64,000 bases of DNA, taken from JBEBVQ01 sp964527735 (GTDB taxonomy: Bacteria; Bacteroidota; Bacteroidia; Chitinophagales; Chitinophagaceae). Below the pieces are notes generated by a model that had not been told where the DNA came from, did not search any database, and saw nothing but the letters and a program-made list of their open reading frames with translations. Of the stretch, positions 61,727 through 64,000 are shown piece by piece. Positions within the stretch are counted from its first letter, which is position 1. Every line of letters begins with the position of its first letter. Position numbers and translations under genes: made by a program. Location: contig CAZGPG010000012.1 of the NCBI GenBank assembly GCA_964527735.1, forward strand, positions 45,866-109,865, in the 5' to 3' direction.

Positions 61727-62701
61727 TTAATCGAACGATTGGTTGGACGAGGCGGCCATCCGGATCATTCTCTCATAATCTGCGGCAGAAAGGTCGTTAA
61801 AGAAAAAGTGAACCGGATCAATTTTTCGATTGTTTTTGATAACCTCATAATGGCAGTGAGGAGCCGTGCTCTTACCCGAATTGCCTACCCACCCGATCAC
61901 CTGCCCCCGTTTTACCTTTTCTCCCGGCTTCACTTTAATGCGCACCATATGTGCGTACAATGTCTGGTATCCGTAGCCGTGATGGATCACCACATGTCTG
62001 CCGTACCCGTCGGCTTCGTGCGTAGCAGTGCGTACCGTACCATCTGCCGTGGCATAGATCGGCGTACCTACCGGTGCGGCAAAATCAAGCCCGGTATGCA
62101 GCTTTGCCGTCTTGTATATCGGATCTATACGATAACCGAAACCACTGGTCATACGCTTCAGGTTCTTGTTGGAAACGGGCTGTATGGCCGGGATCCGTGC
62201 AAGCATGTCTTCTTTCGACCGTACCAGTTGCTGCAAAGTGTCGTGGGACCGCTGCTGGATCTTTATTCTGCTGGCCAGTTGCGCTACGTCAGCTTCGATC
62301 TGGCGCACCAGCTCCTCAGAGCGCAAATAGGCAAATCTCCGCGTATGCTGACCGGTATATTTTTTCCCGTAGCGGACGCTGTCCGGGAGCGGGGCAGACT
62401 CAAATACTGTACGGTATATCTGGTTATCGCGTTCTTCAAGCTCACCCAGCATATGTCCGAGATTGTTGATCTGCTTTTGCAGCAGGGCATATTGTTCCTG
62501 CATGTGCAGCATATCGTTCCTCATCTGCTTTTCCTTCGGAGAATCCAGGAAATAAAAAGCGACGCCAACAATGATCCCTGCCGAAACTATTGAGGATGAA
62601 AGAAATCCGATAATCCGGAGCAGCCGGACACGCCAGGGGACTACCAACTTTTCAAAGCGGTGTGTTGTCGTGTTATAATAATATTTCCGGACGCGTTTCA
62701 T
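61727..62701 (-). CDS. M23-family metallopeptidase with N-terminal membrane anchor
   Basis: From ATG 62701 the protein has 324 residues; the upstream extension to 62839 is not convincing. A basic cytoplasmic start and one membrane helix (~35-55) precede a coiled-coil region (QKQINNLGHMLGELEE, ~75-150). The LytM domain has all four zinc ligands: His202 and Asp206 in HTGLDFAAPVG, and His282 and His284 in HCHYEV. It probably cuts peptidoglycan cross-bridges in the periplasm or, as part of the envelope machinery, regulates such cutting. It may be co-transcribed with the beta-lactamase gene, 40 bases downstream. Confidence 0.92.
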   Translation of the reverse strand: MKRVRKYYYNTTTHRFEKLVVPWRVRLLRIIGFLSSSIVSAGIIVGVAFYFLDSPKEKQMRNDMLHMQEQYALLQKQINNLGHMLGELEERDNQIYRTVFESAPLPDSVRYGKKYTGQHTRRFAYLRSEELVRQIEADVAQLASRIKIQQRSHDTLQQLVRSKEDMLARIPAIQPVSNKNLKRMTSGFGYRIDPIYKTAKLHTGLDFAAPVGTPIYATADGTVRTATHEADGYGRHVVIHHGYGYQTLYAHMVRIKVKPGEKVKRGQVIGWVGNSGKSTAPHCHYEVIKNNRKIDPVHFFFNDLSAADYERMIRMAASSNQSFD

Positions 62702-62847
62702 CTTCTGTATGCTTGGGCACAGAAGCCGCAAATTTAACGGATAGATTCCATGTCCCCGTCCGGAAATTTGACCGGGTACCGATCCGGAGGAGTTTGTCAG
62801 GCAATTTAACGCCTGTTTTAGAAATTCAGAAAAAACCAATATCGTTG

Positions 62848-62915
62848 CTAACGTAGAGACGTTGCATGCAACGTCTCTACATGCAACGTCTCTACATACA
62901 ACGTCTCTACGTTAG
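62848..62915. repeat. Palindrome plus tandem half-sites of the GTAGAGACG family
   Basis: A 28-bp perfect palindrome (62853-62880, starting GTAGAGACG and ending CGTCTCTAC, centre TTGCATGCAA) is followed by two more copies of its right half: ATGCAACGTCTCTAC (62881-62895) and ATACAACGTCTCTAC (62896-62910). CTAAC and GTTAG bracket the array. The metF TAA stop (62912-62914) is in its right end. Confidence 0.85.
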
Positions 62916-63865
62916 AACAATTGCTTCAGCACATTATACACCACATGCGGCCTGCCAAGTGTATAAAAATGCAGCACGGGCACTTTTTGCGACAACAGTT
63001 CCCGGCATTGTTCCAGCAGCCATTCTGTACCTACCTGCTCACAAGCTTCATTGGTTTTCGCTTTCTGCATTTCCCGCGACAGTTCTACCGGTATCTCCAC
63101 ATTGAATATACTCGGCAGCATAGTCAGTTGCCTGCAGTTTGTAATTGGCTTGAGGCCGGGGATAACAGGCACATTGATCTGCTGCTCCCTGCATGAAGCA
63201 ACAAACTGGTGATAATACTTGTTATTAAAAAACATCTGTGTGGTAATATAATCACCGCCCAGATCAATCTTTCTTTTCAGGTAATGGAGGTCGGTTTCCC
63301 GGTTGGGGGATTCAAAATGTTTCTCCGGATATCCCGCCACGCCAATACAAAGATCGGTCTTCACACCGTCCATTATATCCTCTTCCAGGTATTTCCCACG
63401 GTTCAGGTCTACAATTTGCTGCACCAGCTCTTCGGCATAGCGATGGCCATGCGGATGCGGCGAAAAGAATTTTTCGTTGGCCGCTGCATCGCCCCGCAAC
63501 GCAAGCACGTTATTCACGCCAAGGAAATGCAGGTCAATAAGGGCATTCTCCGTTTCTTCCTTGCTAAAGCCGCCGCAGATCAGGTGCGGTACGGCATCTA
63601 CCCCATACCGGTTTATAATGGCAGCACAAATACCAACCGTACCCGGTCGTTTGCGTATTTCCACACGCTCAAAATTACCGTCGGTACGTTTTTTAAATAC
63701 CTGTTCCGCCCGGTGGTAAGTAACATTTACAAACGAGGGCTTGAACTCCATAAAAGGATCCAGCAATGTAAATATCGAATCAATGCTTTTCCCTTTTGTA
63801 GGAGGTAATATTTCCAGGGATATAATCGGTTTATCCGCCTGGCGGATATGTTCTGTTACTTTCAT
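62912..63865 (-). CDS. metF: Methylenetetrahydrofolate reductase
   Basis: The 317-residue protein has the MetF barrel: SLEILPPTKGKSID at the start, FVNVTYHRAEQ, then CGGFSKEETENALIDLHFLGVNNVLALRGD, which contacts FAD and folate, and GGDYITTQMFFNN. The end reads VPVLHFYTLGRPHVV. It reduces methylene-THF to methyl-THF with electrons from NADH and FAD for methionine synthesis, in the cytoplasm. The ATG 63865 is used. The TAA stop lies in the GTAGAGACG-type array. It is unlinked here to metH. Confidence 0.95.
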   Translation of the reverse strand: MKVTEHIRQADKPIISLEILPPTKGKSIDSIFTLLDPFMEFKPSFVNVTYHRAEQVFKKRTDGNFERVEIRKRPGTVGICAAIINRYGVDAVPHLICGGFSKEETENALIDLHFLGVNNVLALRGDAAANEKFFSPHPHGHRYAEELVQQIVDLNRGKYLEEDIMDGVKTDLCIGVAGYPEKHFESPNRETDLHYLKRKIDLGGDYITTQMFFNNKYYHQFVASCREQQINVPVIPGLKPITNCRQLTMLPSIFNVEIPVELSREMQKAKTNEACEQVGTEWLLEQCRELLSQKVPVLHFYTLGRPHVVYNVLKQLF

Positions 63866-63907
63866 ATGATTTTAGCGGCGTAAAAGTAATAAAGAATTTA
63901 TCGAATC

Positions 63908-63969
63908 AATGTGTTGAATGTGACAAATGTGGAAAATGTGATGAACACATTTGTCACATTCAACACATT
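63908..63969. repeat. 24-bp perfect inverted repeat upstream of metF
   Basis: Arms 63908-63931 and 63946-63969 are complementary over 24 bp, with a 14-base loop; the arm is built from TGTTGAATGTGACAAATGTG. The words AAATGTG and its complement recur between and beyond the arms. It lies 43 bases upstream of the metF ATG, so it may be regulatory or a dispersed repeat. Confidence 0.65.
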
Positions 63970-64000
63970 TACCACATTGGTTAATTAAAACCATAATCCC

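Noticed and set aside
1..64000. CRISPR array, IS elements, tRNA or rRNA genes, prophage
   Set aside because: No regularly spaced repeat array, transposase, tRNA-like cloverleaf or phage structural gene was recognised; absence by eye is not proof.

Overview
The window looks like chromosomal DNA of a Bacteroidota bacterium, most likely in or near Chitinophagaceae. The sequence-level reasons are type IX secretion (T9SS) C-terminal sorting domains of type A and of the gliding-motility (CHU_C) type on several very large surface proteins, GEVED and SBBP-like repeats, lipoboxes behind short signal peptides, weak or absent Shine-Dalgarno sites, and Bacteroidetes-type promoters (TAnnTTTG). I saw no rRNA, tRNA, CRISPR array, insertion sequence or prophage.

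Layout. 1-1311 is the 5' part of a secreted protein made of ~30-residue Trp/Tyr repeats, leaving the window at base 1. 1526-5504 (+) carries an FAD/Rieske oxidoreductase, a coupled nucleotidyltransferase and metallophosphoesterase, and a methionine aminopeptidase. 5597-11121 (-) carries a methyltransferase, a HugZ-like flavoprotein, a frameshifted DUF481-like barrel, an M3 peptidase and a membrane protein. 11228-12477 (+) holds a small unknown protein and an EamA transporter. 12568-17074 is a redox-flavoured block: diheme cytochrome c, fasciclin lipoprotein, a large cysteine-rich protein with a nitronate-monooxygenase-like signature, and a divergent four-cysteine Crp/Fnr regulator. Two TGAT-N4-ATCA sites suggest a local regulon.

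17696-22532 (-) is the best candidate for an unusual system. It is a peptide-export cassette: a small winged-helix protein, an HlyD-type adaptor and a peptidase-containing ABC transporter (PCAT) translationally coupled in one operon, then a double-glycine-leader peptide with its own possible promoter, then a degenerate CPBP membrane protein that could be an immunity factor.

22806-41156 is mostly cell-surface protein: two lipoproteins, an SBBP/T9SS protein, a TPR histidine kinase, a two-gene operon of gliding-type adhesins, and a tandem pair of ~1,140-residue GEVED proteins. The duplicated unit includes the coding sequence, a terminator and a promoter with a 14-bp palindrome. 41390-54004 mixes glycan genes (four GT-A/GT-B glycosyltransferases, a sugar formyltransferase, a GT39 membrane transferase), an FtsE-like ATPase, an M43 metalloprotease with a domain insertion, and a GNAT/racemase pair behind a structured leader. 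54041-63865 is largely housekeeping: ribBA, folK, M13 peptidase, Ca-type P-ATPase, class D beta-lactamase, M23 peptidase and metF.

A second theme is small palindromic repeats at gene 3' ends. A family ending in GTAG(A/G)GACG lies at several junctions and itself supplies the stop codon of EamA, the cupin gene, folK and the M13 gene; one 28-bp copy closes both folK and M13 genes. All functions are inferred by reading motifs; no database search was run.
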